Shown: positions 1 through 12,480, counted from the stretch's first letter. The stretch: 64,000 nt of DNA from Stictocephala bisonia (GCA_035578905.1 JAQJVL010000113.1:1-64000), one strand, 5' to 3'. Numbers and translations are program-made. Notes: generated by a model not told the origin, from the letters alone.

Positions 1-934
1 TTGGACATGACTTGGTACATATAAATATTTTAATCAAGTTTTATGTAACGGATACTAAAAAAAGAAACACTTATTCCTATGCCTTTTTAATTATATAATT
101 TTAGTTTGTGGCATTTTAAACAGCTTGTCAAAATTGCATCACATAATAAATTTTTTAAACCTTTTTATATACAGTGGAATATTCTACTTATCAAAAACGT
201 ACTTATTATTCGCCCAGCTAAGTTTGTTCTTACCAGTAGGGTCTTGACTATTAGATTTTGTACATAATCAAAATATGTAGTGTAAATAAAGTTAATACAA
301 AAATATAAAACACATACTATTGATATAAGAAACACAGCCCTCTCCTACAACCCCCTTACCGGCCTAAAACATACACTACATCGTACAATATTCTGTTTGT
401 GTCGGGTTTTGGGTTATAAAATATTCATTTCACACTTGCCTTTACCAAAATTCTACTGAAATAATGAGTAGACTTGTTTGTGTTCGTCATAAACTTACTG
501 TCGTGTAGTATTGTTTTTATAAATCTCATAGCTTGGATTATCTTACTGTAAGATTATATTCAAACCATGAAGCCATGTGAATTGTTAGTAAAACAAACAT
601 TATTACATTATTCTAAGCAGATGTGTATTTTCTGTGGTTTAGGTAATAGTTATATAATAATAGTGTAGTTCATTTTGTTCTTCTTATAATAGGTAGTGTA
701 AGTATGTAAACATTAAAAAATATATATTATAAAGAAATAATATCAAACTTTATTTTTGTTCGTGTAATAAAGTTAAGTACATATAACTCATAAATTTACC
801 TAAGAAAACCAGGATTTAAAAAAAAATATATCACTCGTAAACTTCCAACAAATTAACTATTCATTATTTATTTAAATGTTAAATTAACTTTATTGCTATG
901 TTTACAAGCAGTTATTATGCTTTACTAATTTTAG
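1..934. other. AT-rich sequence, nothing recognised
   Basis: No open frame, RNA gene or repeat was recognised. The stretch is homopolymer- and TA-rich with frequent stops in all frames, as expected of intergenic or intronic DNA. Confidence 0.5.
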
Positions 935-1030
935 GAAATGATCCGTCTTGGAACGAACTATTATAAGAAATAATCCGTCTTGGAACGAACTATTATAAGA
1001 AATAATCCGTCTTGGAACGAACTATTATAA
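935..1030. repeat. 32-bp tandem repeat, 3 copies
   Basis: Three adjacent units begin at 935, 967 and 999, each exactly 32 bases, with the shared core ATCCGTCTTGGAACGAACTA. They differ at one position (GAAATG versus GAAATA), so the triplication is recent. No coding meaning is apparent. Confidence 0.95.
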
Positions 1031-2440
1031 CTAATAAAAATGTTCCCTGTTTGATATATTTGATGTAACTGCGGATCATTTCATATACTTTTAATTAGCG
1101 TTTTTAGTACAATAAGTAATTTCTATAGTAAATCAACTGCATTTTAGTTTTAAGTGATTTTGTCAAAGCCTTTCAGTGTATAAAAATTACCATCGTTATT
1201 TGTTCTTGTTGAGAAAATTTATGCTGAGTAGATAGTTAAAAATATTTATAGTTTAAACATTAGCAAAGATAATTGACATGAACAGCATTATCCTAAAAAT
1301 GTCTATTCTGGAGAAACAGTATTAGGAATTGATATAATTAACTGTAGTATTAATGAGTTTATATCTAAATTTAATAATATCAATGACAATAGCTGAATGT
1401 TATTCTCACTGCTTAAGGAGGGGGGTCTGGAGTTGCCATAAATGTTGGTTACTTCCGGCGTGGTTTAAGGCTAGCAAGAATTTATGTTTGTTGAGAGCAA
1501 TGATAAGCTATATTTTCTCATATTTAGGCTAAACTAGTAAATGTTATGAATTAAATTTGTAAAAACAATTGAATAAATATTATTTACTTTCTTGGTTTCT
1601 CCAATTCTCATAGTTTTCTAACGTTTTTAAATAGAGATATTCTGAAACTTTGTATCACAAACAATGACACTAACAAGTGAAATTGTTTGAGACTATCACT
1701 GGCTTGTTCTTAGATTTATGCTTGGATTTATTAGTTTATAATTACTCCATAACATGGTAACTAGGCTCATAATCTGCTATCAACAACCATTGTTAGTGGT
1801 TTATCAAGTTTTGAAACTTCGCGAATGTTAGGCCATAATTTTATATTAGTTTATCTAAAAGAAATTCAAGTACACCATTTTTAAAGAAATGTTTAATACA
1901 GGGTAGCAATATGATTTACAATTTAAATTGTGTGTTACCATTTGCAACAACCACTTTAAGGTTTAGAAATGAAATAGTAAATCATTTACAAATAGAATTT
2001 TATCTTGTATTAGAAAGATGTGCTCAAACCTTTTGATTATATAAAATAAAAAAAAATAAAATAGGAACGGCTGTGAATATTTTGAACACACTTTTTTAGT
2101 AAATAAATAAAACACTTAGGAAAATCTCTCCCCTTAAAGACTCGAAACATTACCTGTAAGCTTTAAAAACCACAAATATGCTTTAAAACAATGGAATATT
2201 GAAGGTGGGACTAAAACAAGCTTTAGTAGTAATAAATTCTGATTTTGAGATTTTACATAAAATGTCCATTTTCAACAGTATTTATCTTATTATTTTATGT
2301 TCAGGGCTAAAATCAATAAGATATTACAGTAAGAAAGTAAAGACAGCTGATTCCTAAAAAGGTCCATTTATCAAGATATCAATGGCAAGTACAGCTGAGT
2401 AACCTAGTTTATCGCTGCAAGCATATTGGCTACAAAGTGA
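1031..2440. other. AT-rich sequence, nothing recognised
   Basis: No feature seen apart from short A and T runs. The last 90 bases before the 41-bp array belong to a minus-strand open frame that is otherwise made of that array. Confidence 0.5.
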
Positions 2441-3048
2441 CACGGAGACAGTTCTGTCCACGACGGAGGTAACCATCGCGGCATGGAGACAGTTCTGTCC
2501 ACGACGGGGGTAACCATCGTGACACGGAGACAGTTCTGTCCACGACGGGGGTAACCATCGTGACACGGAGACAGTTATGTCCACGACGGAGGTAACCATC
2601 GCGGCACGGAGACAGTTCTGTCCACGACGGAGGTAACCATCATGGCATGGAAACAGTTCTGTCCACGACGGAGGTAACCATCGTGTCACGGAGGCAGTTC
2701 TCTCCACGACGGAGGTAACCATCGCGGCACGGAGACAGTTCTGTCCACGACGGAGGTAACCATCATGGCACGGAGACAGTTCTGTCCACGACGGAGGTAA
2801 CCATCGTGTCATGGAGACAGTTCTGTCCACGACGGAGGAAACCATCGTGTCACGGAGACAGTTCTGTCCACGACGGAGGAAACCATCGTGGCACGGAGAC
2901 AGTTCTGTCCACGACGGAAGTAACCATCGTGGCATGGAGACAGTTCTGTCCACGACGGAGGTAACCATTGCGGCACGGAGACAGTTCTGTCTACGACGGA
3001 GGTAACCATCGTGACACGGAGACAGTTCTGTCCACGACGGAGGTAACG
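2441..3048. repeat. 41-bp minisatellite, about 14.8 copies
   Basis: Units start at 2441, 2482 and so on to 3015; the distance 2441-3015 is exactly 14 x 41, so there is no net indel. The core contains GGAGACAGTTCTGTCCACGA and ends in GTAACCATCG. It is much more GC-rich than its surroundings. Because 41 is not a multiple of three and the unit has few stops, long frames appear on both strands (255 codons on minus from 3121 to 2354) that cycle through three different translations of one unit. Read this as a minisatellite, not a gene. Confidence 0.95.
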
Positions 3049-3457
3049 ATTTAGGCAATTGAGTGCAAGCAATAAAAGTAAGAAAGATTGAACTGTAATA
3101 ACAATCATGTTTCCACAACACTTCACACTTAAAAATATAAACTAAAATTTTATAAGCTATAGTATAAGCTGTTCTATAGAGTATTAATAATATTACAACA
3201 AGAAATCATAAGCCTGAAATTTCCAGTTTGGTTATTTACAAATATTATTTAGCATGGGACGCGTAAGTTGATTTTTGTATTAGATCAAAGTTATATTGTT
3301 CGGGAAACAATACTCTTTTATGATAAATTTACCTACATAAAATACATAGAAAAACTGGATTGGAAACCCAATTTAATACATTTTATTTGCAAACAAGATT
3401 GTATTGTAAGCCTGGTCATATTAGTTATGTATTATACGATTTAAATACTTCTTCAAC
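3049..3457. other. AT-rich spacer, nothing recognised
   Basis: No feature was recognised between the 41-bp array and the next dispersed repeat. Confidence 0.5.
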
Positions 3458-4045
3458 AACCGTTGTTCATGTAATCTCCCTTGAAAGCTTCTGACAAACA
3501 AATGAAGACAGTAACTCCCCATAACTGAACACATCCCTGTGTTATATCCCCCTAGAAAGCTTCTGACACACAAATGAAGACAGTCACTCCACATAACTGA
3601 ACACATCCCTTGTGTTATTACAGCTTCCTGTAGATCCTTTGTAATCCAACGTAAGTATCCCCTTCCAAACTGCAGGATGTATTGAATGGAATCAGACTTT
3701 ACATGCTGTAACCCACTTACAACCGTTCTTCATGTAATCCCCCTAGAAAGCTTCTGACACACAAATGAAGACAGTCACTCCACATAACTTAACACATCCC
3801 TGTGTTATGACCGCTCTCAATGGATCGCCTGTAATCCAATGTAACTATCTCACCCAAGACGCTGGGATGAGACAAATATATTGAGCGTGGCTTTCAGTCA
3901 TATTTACCCTTACATAGAAATGTAGATATTAGCTAATTTTCGGATGAATAACGTAAATTGAATAATATACCGTTCTCACATTTATATAACATTGGTTTTG
4001 AATCCAACTTTGATAGTAACTTAAACACCTTGCACTTAAATAACT
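3458..4045 (+). repeat. Dispersed repeat family 1, copy 1
   Basis: Matches 6283-6765 in the same orientation from the motif TTGTAATCCAACGTAAGTAT (near 3640) through TTAAACACCT and AAATAACTA. Inside, a module containing GAAAGCTTCTGACA, ATGAAGACAGTCACTCCACA and ACACATCCCTGTGTTA occurs three times (near 3458, 3550 and 3721), with unequal spacing. It is probably an old transposon or a duplicated minisatellite-bearing block. The 61-codon minus frame here is an accident of the module. Confidence 0.8.
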
Positions 4046-4730
4046 AGCAATCATGAACTGAAACATTTATTGCATTTTTGTTTAAATAAACTAAGAACTT
4101 TAATTTAAAATTCCATAATTAATTTTTTAGAATATTTTGATCATCTATTATGTTCTAGTATTAAATATTGTGTTCAAATTCAATCAAAAAGTAATTTGTA
4201 TTTGTAATTAGAGTTAATATTAATATCACAACATATATTACACTATAGTACCACAATGATTGTATAACCACTTTGTCCTAATTGGACAATTACTCTGAAC
4301 TTGGATGATGGTATTTCAATTAATTAATGCATCCTTTTATTGCTATTTACATACACGATTATTACTCTTTATGTTTATGTCATAAAACTGTTAAAAAGTT
4401 GTATCGTATAAACACTGTGAAATGAAATTAGTTTTTGTTTTTGTAAATATGTTCACTTAAAATTGATTACGTTGTAATATAATGGACACAATAACGCTCT
4501 GTATGAGTTTTGTTAGAGAGAGCCTTCTCTAATATTACTACATGGAGTAATATTACTCTCTGACTGATATGAAAGACGAAATGTCACTATAATATCACTG
4601 ATTATACTTTCTAAAAACTTTCAATATATTCTTTGTAAAAATCAAATTACTCTGTATATTACTAACCTGCTATTACAATACTAAATATGATGTCAAAGTA
4701 TAGTGATTCATGCAATGTCAATAAAAATTG
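4046..4730. other. AT-rich sequence, nothing recognised
   Basis: Unique AT-rich DNA by eye, with no open frame or repeat partner noticed in the window. Confidence 0.45.
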
Positions 4731-5130
4731 AAAAAAATTATGAAAACGCCTTCACAGCTTTTCTTATGACTTCACTACTTGTAAAAGTGAAATTTATACA
4801 TCATCATAGTTACAAATATATACTTTTTTATGCCATTAGTGACATTTAATATTTTTAGGGGGGGGGTATTTTAAACAAAAGCTCTATTCAATATAAATCA
4901 ATTGCTGAAAACCGGACTTTGAAATATATATTCTTCGCAGAGTAGTGGTCATTTGAATTTAAAATTAACTAATTTGAACAATATTATTATTCCGCTTTCA
5001 AATAAACTATTCTGTTGAAAGATTATACTTTATGGAACACAATTATTCAAACAAATTAAATTATCAAATTATCTATGTAAAATATAGTGTTGTTGTGGAA
5101 TCGTTTCTATATTTTTTGTTCACCCTGTAT
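4731..5130 (+). mobile_element. MITE-like element, family M, copy 1
   Basis: Diverged copy of the element at 45122-45584, aligned end to end. It shares the left end (AAACGC-TTCACA, ACTTGTAAAAGTGAAAT), the internal ACCGGACTTTGAAA, a run of nine G at 4858-4866, and the right end GTTGTTGTGGAATCGTTTCT, finishing in TTCACCCTGTA. Left and right ends are imperfect inverted repeats. There is no transposase, so it would be non-autonomous. A TA-dinucleotide target, as in Tc1/mariner-like elements, is plausible from the termini but not proven. Confidence 0.75.
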
Positions 5131-6282
5131 TTGTGTAAATTTTTTTTATTTCCAACACAATTTTAATAAATTTTTGTGGAAATCTGGCCTGTGTTACAAC
5201 TTAACTGTATTAATTTTCGCAACTAATTCGTTGCATTCCACTTTGAAAAAATAATATTTCTGATGGGTAAACGTACTTAGAGAAAGTTTATTATGTCTTG
5301 AATACAATTGTTTTGTTCACAGTCTGTGTTTGTTCATGAACAATAAAGTACTTTTGTTTTACTACAGTAGTAGTAACTGTGGTACAGTAAAGTTCCCACG
5401 GTGTTTAGAATGCTATTAATTTGTTCCAGAAACTTAACCTTTCCAGATGATAAGAAAAATCTTGTTGCTTCATTTACAATAGTAGAATCTCAATCAATTA
5501 TTGATACAATACACATTTAATCTGCATTTTTGAAAAACATGACAGTTTATTTTTCTAAATCACTCGAATTACCATCTTTGTTGTTTCCTTGATCATCTAC
5601 ATCAATTATTCTACTTGAAAAGTACGATACCTCAGAATCGTAATCAGCAACACTCTCCAATATTAATAAAAACTATGAAAACACAATAAACTAATAGAAC
5701 ATTTTATTTATTTAATACGCTTTATTAATACAGCACAGTTGGCCTATTTAGTAACAATGTCTAAACTCATTATTTACACTCATCTTACTCAACCACCCCT
5801 CATATTTGACCATATCTTGAATATAATAATAAATCATACATCATAACATCATAAATAATAAATAAATAAAATATATAAGAAACTTTCGCAGACGAAAGGT
5901 ATAATTATTATCAGGTGTTCCAAAGTGCAAACAGAAGTTTAACTGACGATAACAAACTTGTCTAGACTAATTCTCTCCGTTGAATAGCAAAGTTTTCTAT
6001 TTAAATCTGTTGTCATTCCAAGAGCAATATTAAAGTTTCAAAGGTTTACAACAGTTACGAATCAAAGAACTGCTTTAAAAGTTTATAAGTAATAAGCTGA
6101 CACAGTTTATAGTATCTTAAACAATGGTTTGATGAAAAGCTTAAATTTAATATCCAAAAGAAACTACAAGAACCAGGACTATTCTAAATAAATACACATC
6201 CGGAATACTTGTTATAAGTTATATGTTTTTTAACATATAAATTCTACGTAAGCAAATGTATATTAAGAGACTAATTGAGATC
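5131..6282. other. AT-rich sequence, nothing recognised
   Basis: No open frame or repeat partner noticed. A TAAA/TAAT-rich simple stretch lies around 5825-5880. Confidence 0.45.
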
Positions 6283-6765
6283 ATTTGTAATCCAACGTAA
6301 GTATCTCCTTCCAAACAGCAGGATGTATTCAATACAACAATACAATCAGACTTTACTTGCTGTAATCCACTTACAACCGTTGTTCATGTAATCTCCCTTG
6401 AAAGCTTCTGACATACAAATGAAGACAGTCACCGTTGTTCATGTAATCTCCCTTGAAAGCTTCTGACATACAAATGAAGACAGTCACTCCACATAACTGA
6501 ACACTTCCCTGTGTTATGACCACTCTCAATGGATCGCCTGTAATCCAATGTAACTATCTCACCCAAGACGCTGAGATGAGACAAATATAATGAGCGTGGC
6601 TTGCAATCATATTTACCCTCACATAGAAATGTAGATACTGATTAATTATTTTCGGATAAATAACGTAAATTAAATGATATACCGTTCCCACATTTATATA
6701 AAATTGGTTTTGAATCCAACTTTGCTAGTAACTTAAACACCTCGCATTTAAATAACTACCAGTTA
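6283..6765 (+). repeat. Dispersed repeat family 1, copy 2
   Basis: Second copy of the repeat at 3458-4045, same orientation, ending at the same TTAAACACCT/AAATAACTA junction. It carries its own local tandem duplication of about 54 bases: the CCGTTGTTCATGTAATCTCC module begins near 6378 and again near 6432. The module therefore duplicated independently in the two copies. Confidence 0.85.
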
Positions 6766-7057
6766 ATTACTGTACTTACAAAATTAATATGTGACAATTG
6801 CTTCATACTATGAACATTACATAATATTTAGTACTTTTTGCTTATTTTCACAGTTTATAAATTATATTTTATATTTTTTCTAAAAACTAAATAAATAAAT
6901 AATCTCGAAATATAATTATCAAGGAATAGAGGGAATATCTCTAAAGTCTTAGTTGCCTCCTTCTTGTCAGAGAGGGAAGAGATTATTAGTTTAGTCGGTC
7001 TCTAATGATAGGCAGGTTTCAGTACTATGAGAAGTATTTCGGAGAGAGAATGGCTCC

Positions 7058-7797
7058 AACCGCTCACCCATACACCCACACACGTACGGTGGTGATTACC
7101 CACCCACCAACCCATACACCCAGACTCGTACGGTGGTGACAATCCACCCACTCACTCATACACCCAGACACGTGCGGTGGTGATGACCCACCCACCAACC
7201 CATACACCCAGACACGTACGGTGGTTACGACCCACCCGCCAACCCATACACCCAGACACGTACGGTGGTTACGACCCACCCACTCACCCATACACCCACA
7301 CTCGTAGGGTGGTGACGACCCACCCGCCAACCCATACACCCAGACTCGTACGGTGGTGACGACCCACCCGCCCACCCATACACCCAGACACGTACGGTGT
7401 TGACGATCCACCCACTCACTCATACACCCAGACACGTACGGTGGTGACGACCCACCCACCCACCCAGACACGTACGGTGGTGATAACCCACCCACTCACT
7501 CATACACCTAGACACGTACGGTGGTGACGACCGGGTCGGTCGCCCACCCATACACCCACACTCGTACGGTGGTGACCACCCACCCACTCACTCATACACC
7601 TAGACACGTACGGTGGTGACGACCCACCCGCTCACCCATACACCCAGACTCGTACGGTGGTGATGACCCTCCCGCCAACCCATACACCCAGACTCGTAAG
7701 GTGGTGATGACCCACCAGCCCACCCATACACCCAGACACGTACGGTGGTGACGATCCACCCACTCACTCATACACCCAGACACGTACGGTGGTGACG
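7058..7797. repeat. 44-bp minisatellite, 17 units
   Basis: The anchor CGTACGGTGG recurs 17 times from 7083 to 7783. Spacing is 44 bases except once 36 (7435 to 7471, an 8-base loss) and once 48 (7515 to 7563, a 4-base gain). The unit core is CCCATACACCCAGACACG followed by the anchor, GC-rich and strand-asymmetric (C-rich on plus). Variants alternate between CCAACCCATAC and CACTCATAC types. Minus frames of 143 and 64 codons and a plus frame of 60 are all products of the array. Confidence 0.95.
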
Positions 7798-9280
7798 TTT
7801 AATACAAATATTTATAGGAACCCAACTAACTTTGAAATTTGTCAGCAACACTAAATAATTTAACAGCATACCCAACACATGCTGTTCAAATTTTGTACAT
7901 TTATACTGTCTAAAAGACAATATTAACATACACAATTTAAATAAAATGTGTTGGATCTAATGAAATTTGATCAAAACAGAAGTTATACTTAACTTAATGC
8001 TGTTAAAATGAAGGGAGATATTGCATTTTGACAACGCAGTTGTTAGATTCATCGAGTCACTGGCTCCAAACAATCAAAGAACAAATGGGAAAAGTTAAAT
8101 GGCTTCTGAACGATATTCAGTTCTTCAGAAAAGAGAGCACTTCTATTTAATAAGTTTATAATTACAAATGAAAACCATTATCTAAAGAGCTAGGCATATA
8201 TATACCTACTATATTATAATGTCTACATGAGAACTATTAAACTAGCAATCAATAAATTATGTCTAATTTCAATGAAAGGTGTTAACCAGTACACCGTTAT
8301 GTCATACCTGAAGGACTCGCACATTATGTGCGTTGTACATTCTTTAACATTGCCAGTAAATTCATTTATTACTTAACTCATAAAAACCATTACTTTCAAA
8401 AAGTCAAAAACCAACCATAGTATGACGATTAAATCTTAATTGTTTGAGATTATACAATTTGATAGTGTTTAAAATGTAAGGTGTTTGAAACAATTTATTT
8501 GACTCACATGATAACCCTCCCATATTTTGTTAAATTGAAAAAAAAAAACAGTTATACTGTCATTTAATTATAAATAAATGTTTTGCGAACATTGAACATT
8601 TGTTTACTTATTTTTTTTTTTATTAAGTTAAATTGGAATTTACACAATTTTATTTTTCTTTTACTTATTTAATATTTGTTTACGTTGACAAAAACGATTT
8701 GCTAGTGGGAAAAGGGGACTTCCAATACGTTTCATATTTTTGGTAGAGGTTTTTTCTAAATCTAATACTACTTATGACTGTCATTGGTAAAGTCAATTGG
8801 TTACATTATTTATGCTTACTATAACAATTAAAGTCATTCACATTTAAATGATGTTTTAATTTTAAATTGTAACACCAACGTAACTAAATATTGTATCACA
8901 TCGAGAATTCGTCGTTTATATTTCATACTTCTTTCTGGCATACATACTCACTTCTTCGTTTATTTATTTATAATGTATACCACTACAGGATGTTTCAAGT
9001 ATTTTGAGAATAGTTATCATTCTATATCATGTATTGTATACATTCTTCGTTTATTAATTTTATATACATTTACAATAGGGTTTCATTTTACTTTTTGTTG
9101 ACGTAAAAAATTAAAATGAACTAACTGAACTGAAGTTTTTAAAATTTAATTCACATATTAGTCAAAAACTGTGCCTCATTACTGCCCCAGAATTTCTTTA
9201 GCCTAAAGTGTTATCACGGAAAATTTATCACGGAAGTGTTTAGATTCGAAAGGGATCTCAAAAATAATAATCTCAATAAT
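7798..9280. other. AT-rich sequence, nothing recognised
   Basis: Unique AT-rich DNA by eye, with poly-A near 8540 and poly-T near 8610. No supported gene. Confidence 0.45.
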
Positions 9281-9540
9281 AACCTAACCTAACATAACAT
9301 AACCTAACCCAACCTAACCTAACCTAACCTAACCAAACCAAACCTAACCTAACCTAACCCAACCTAACCTAACCTAACCTAACCTAACCTAACCTAACCT
9401 AACCCAACCTAACCTAACCTAACCTAACCTAACCTAACCTAACCTAACCCAACCTAACCTAACCTAACCAAACCTAACCTAACCTAACCTAACCTAACCT
9501 AACCCAACCTAACCTAACCTAACGTAACCTAACCTAACCC
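9281..9540. repeat. Interstitial telomere-type (CCTAA)n tract
   Basis: About 52 units of AACCT (the complement of the arthropod telomere repeat TTAGG) run over 260 bases. Variant units are AACCC, AACCA, AACAT and AACGT. Pentamer phase is kept almost throughout. The tract ends abruptly in CCCCTTAGGGGAGTGGGG. Because both flanks are ordinary chromosomal sequence, it is internal rather than a chromosome end, or else an independent simple repeat. Confidence 0.9.
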
Positions 9541-9902
9541 CTTAGGGGAGTGGGGATTAGGAGTCGGTTGAAGTAAGTAAAGTCCCACCATGAACTCCAA
9601 AGGTTAGTGAATATGGATGAGGCTCGTTCATATAAAGGCCTACCTATCGTATAAAGGCTACTGCCTTCTAAAGTGATAAATGTTTGTATCGAAAATTGAA
9701 TTCTATGCAACTTAATACCAGAGTGAATTAGTTCTTAATAAATGAGTGAATTTTCTATATATACATAGAAAATTTGATTAATAGGTTCAACACACACACG
9801 CGCGCTCGCGTGTATAAACACACTACTGTGTGTATGTATATATATATATATTATGGGAAAATATTTTCCTACAGTCTTAAATTCGAAATTTTTCTAAATA
9901 AC
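9541..9902. other. Spacer with short simple repeats
   Basis: Contains an AC/GC-rich run (CACACACACGCGCGC near 9790) and a (TA)n tract near 9840. Nothing else was recognised. Confidence 0.4.
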
Positions 9903-10486
9903 TATACCGGGTGTTTAAAGTCTGGAAGCCCCTTAATATGCATTTTAATAAACGCAGACAATGAAACTCTACGATTACGTCTTAATACTGACTTTTTGGT
10001 CATTTCAACTGCCCTTTTTCGCTTTGGGGTGACGTCCTGTGGAGAAAATCTTAAAAATATTAAATGTAAGCAGAAGTCAAGTTATACCTCATTTTAAAGA
10101 TCATTGTTAGAAAAACACATTGCCATAACCCTGACTGAAAAAGGACTATTCGCTTGGAATAACAGTCTATAAAAGTTTGGCCTCATTGGAACTTTGAGAG
10201 ACTGCTATTTCCAAACGAATAGTCCTTTTTCAGTCGGGGCTGCGGAAATGTGTTCCTCTACCAATTACCTTTAAAATCATATATAAATCGTCCTATACTT
10301 ACACTTAAGATATTTATAGACTTCATCTATAGGACGTCCTCCTAAAGTGAAAAAGGACAGTTAAGATATCCAAAAAGTCAGTAACCACAGTGAGGACGTA
10401 ATCCTAGAGTGTCATTGTTCTGTGTTTATTAATATTATATAGTAAAATATTAAGGTGATTCCAGATTTGTTGAACACGTGTTATAT
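9903..10486. mobile_element. Foldback element 1 (long imperfect palindrome)
   Basis: The left half (about 9903-10184) aligns with the reverse complement of the right half (about 10190-10486). Matched landmarks are the ends TATACCGGGTGTT and ACACGTGTTATATA, AATAAACGCAGACAATG against its counterpart near 10425, CTGACTTTTTGG, GACGTCCT, and GACTGAAAAAGGACTATTCG on both sides of the centre. Arms are about 280 bases with a very short loop. No protein is encoded; a 107-codon plus frame at 9774-10097 lies mainly in the left arm. The structure fits a non-autonomous foldback/MITE-type DNA transposon. Confidence 0.8.
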
Positions 10487-11019
10487 AATTCTCTAAGACA
10501 ACAATTTTTTGTCAAACTCTTACTCATTCCATAGTATTCATCTACATCATCACCTCTCCCTACGATTCATATCCACATCACACATGGTAGACCTTATGCA
10601 TAGGTAGACACTTAGTAGGCTTAAGGACAACTATTTAAAATGTTAAGTACAATTTAAGATCAAATAAAAGAAAAACCGATTTCATTTAGAACAGAGCAAA
10701 AATACAGATTGTGCAAAAACATATCTCTTTTGGTTTCCATTGTTTATGTAACAAAACAGACAAAGAATATCATTATAATTAGGTGGAACGTTAACCTACT
10801 GAATGGTGAAACAACAGTACTATTTTATTATGAACTAATTAGCAAGTTTTTTTATGTTAGTTTATTCTTGTCAGCAATATTTAATCATCGAATAGCATAA
10901 GGGCCTGAATTATAAATATTTCTGAACATTATCGACTTTTTTTAAGAATGGAGAATTTAAATGTTACCAGACTTAATATGAATCAAATATTCCAAGGTCA
11001 AGGGTCATACAAGATAATA
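10487..11019. other. AT-rich sequence, nothing recognised
   Basis: No feature was recognised. A 63-codon frame at 10709-10900 has no recognisable protein character. Confidence 0.4.
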
Positions 11020-11470
11020 CTAAGCCAAACTTCGGTAGGTCAATTAAGGCCCATCCATATTCAACAGTTTATCAATGTTCAGAGGAAACCGTCTTAGTGG
11101 GATTGCTTCATCACTTGATGAGTTATGTGTGAATATATTAATATGATACTGTTTTATTAGTATTTAAGTGGTTTCTTAATGTTACTGCTCATATTACATT
11201 TTTTAGCTATTGGCTTTACTCACAATAATAAGTTATAAATATTCGAATTGCAATTACCTCTAGAGGGAATAGTTACATGACAACAAATAATATGAGTAAA
11301 ATAAGCATAATATAATATTAACTAACAAATGGGATGTAAATATATTTGTTAGGTTAGGTTAGGTTAGGTTTACACTGTAGGGGAAGCCAGAGGCCGAGCG
11401 GTCTAAGGTGTCAGGACTCTAAACCTGAGAGATATCGCAGGCCTTGATTGTTAGTTTTTATTAACAATAT
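11020..11470 (+). mobile_element. tRNA-derived SINE unit, copy 1 (B box lost)
   Basis: Pairs with 23130-23640 over its length, starting at CCATCCATATTCAAC and CCGTCTTAGTGGGATTGCTT. At 11379-11450 it holds a tRNA-Leu-like head with the A-box region GGCCGAGCGGTCTAAGG. Compared with copy 2, twelve bases that include the B box (GGTTCGAATC) are missing between two GG dinucleotides (GCAGG|CCTTGAT). This copy therefore lacks a complete pol III promoter. Four TTAGG units precede the head and are absent from copy 2. Confidence 0.75.
11349..11370. repeat. Short (TTAGG)n run
   Basis: Just over four TTAGG units, in the opposite orientation to the 9281-9540 tract, immediately before the tRNA-like head. 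Copy 2 has only TTAGGAG at the same place, so the run probably grew from that seed. Confidence 0.9.
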
Positions 11471-11789
11471 CCACCCTTGTACTGTACTGATTCTTTCCCT
11501 TTGTCTCATAAGTTCCCCACACAGTCTATGGGGAAGGGGAAAAGTAAGGTTGAAAAGAAGATAAACTGGCCACTCCTTACAATAAATCATGTTAACATAT
11601 GCTTTCCTAGTCTAACATTTTATGCAGGAAAGATGTATTTTATAATAACTAAGGCATACAAAGTAATAGCCACTATGTTAATAAATATATTTTTCATAAA
11701 CTTTAAATTTTAATCACGCATTCAACAAGGAAAATAAATTTAAATGTATATGTACTAAACATGTTTTTATTGGTTTACCTATATCTGGC

Positions 11790-11975
11790 CTCAGAATATT
11801 GTGAAAATAAATATTTATAAAAAAATGTATATTGTAATGTAACATATTAACATTTGTTTTTATTTCTGTCATAATTATTCTAACATTAGATGGATGACCA
11901 TAGAACTCGGAAATGTTCACCTTCAGAACATGTTCTTGTTATCGTTCAACATACAAATTGGTCAAAACATGGTAG
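11790..11975 (+). repeat. Old dispersed repeat, partner at 20150-20300
   Basis: Shares landmarks such as ATGTTCACCTTCA, TTGTTATCGTTCAA and CATACAA with 20226-20300, in the same orientation. Strongly diverged; boundaries are uncertain. Confidence 0.45.
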
Positions 11976-12004
11976 GAAGTAAACATGAACATTGTTTACA
12001 TCTT

Positions 12005-12180
12005 ATCATACGCACAAGAGTAATACAGCAAAGTCAAAGATTTGTAAGTCAATTCATGTAATGTTTTTTTCATTTGTTTTATAATTTTTTCAATATATGT
12101 TTGTTACAGTGTTTTAAGGTTTTAAAGTATGTAAAAGAGTGTTTTGACTCCGTATCGAAAATAAATAGTACACAGCCAAC
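12005..12180 (+). repeat. Inverted repeat pair, left member
   Basis: Reverse-complement match to 14225-14395. Shared landmarks are TAAGTCAATT, TTTTTTCATTT, TTTTTTCAATATA, GTAAAAGA and TTTTGACTCCGTATCGAAAATAAAT. The two lie about 2.2 kb apart in opposite orientation and surround the GA tract. Origin unknown, probably transposon derived. Confidence 0.75.
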
Positions 12181-12374
12181 AATTTATAGGTTAAGTATAT
12201 TTATAAAAGTAAATGATTTACTACTTAAAAGCGTATAAATCAACACATTTTTCAAATTATATAATTGGAATGACTTCTGAAAAATAAACTAATTAAAGGT
12301 ATTGTTAGCCTTTAAAAACAATAAACTTTCACATCATATTGGATGCAAATATACTTATTTTACCTCTCGTTGCA

Positions 12375-12480
12375 GTGATTGTAGTTTAATTATTCAGTGA
12401 CTTTGAAGTTGTAATCATGGCTAATTAGTGCCCCGGGCTCTTCTCTGTTGCTACTCAACTTGCTTTTGTCTTACAAAGTC
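12375..12480 (+). repeat. Dispersed repeat family 2, copy 1
   Basis: Almost identical to 28165-28275 (shared TTAATTATTCAGTGACTTTG and TAGTGCCCCGGGCTCTTCTC). More diverged, inverted members lie at 19380-19505 and 36655-36775. The near-identity of this pair against the divergence of the others implies recent copying. Confidence 0.85.

Noticed and set aside
2354..3121. 255-codon minus open frame with repeats such as VDRTVSMPRW
   Set aside because: It is three frames of one 41-bp unit joined because 41 is not a multiple of three; no independent coding sign.
7064..7495. 143-codon minus frame rich in Trp, Gly and Val
   Set aside because: Product of the 44-bp minisatellite; an 8-base loss and a 4-base gain in the array break it.
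9281..9540. True chromosome end
   Set aside because: Ordinary sequence continues for kilobases on both sides and the units are degenerate.
9774..10097. 107-codon plus frame
   Set aside because: Falls mainly in the left arm of foldback element 1 and is not preserved in the mirrored right arm.
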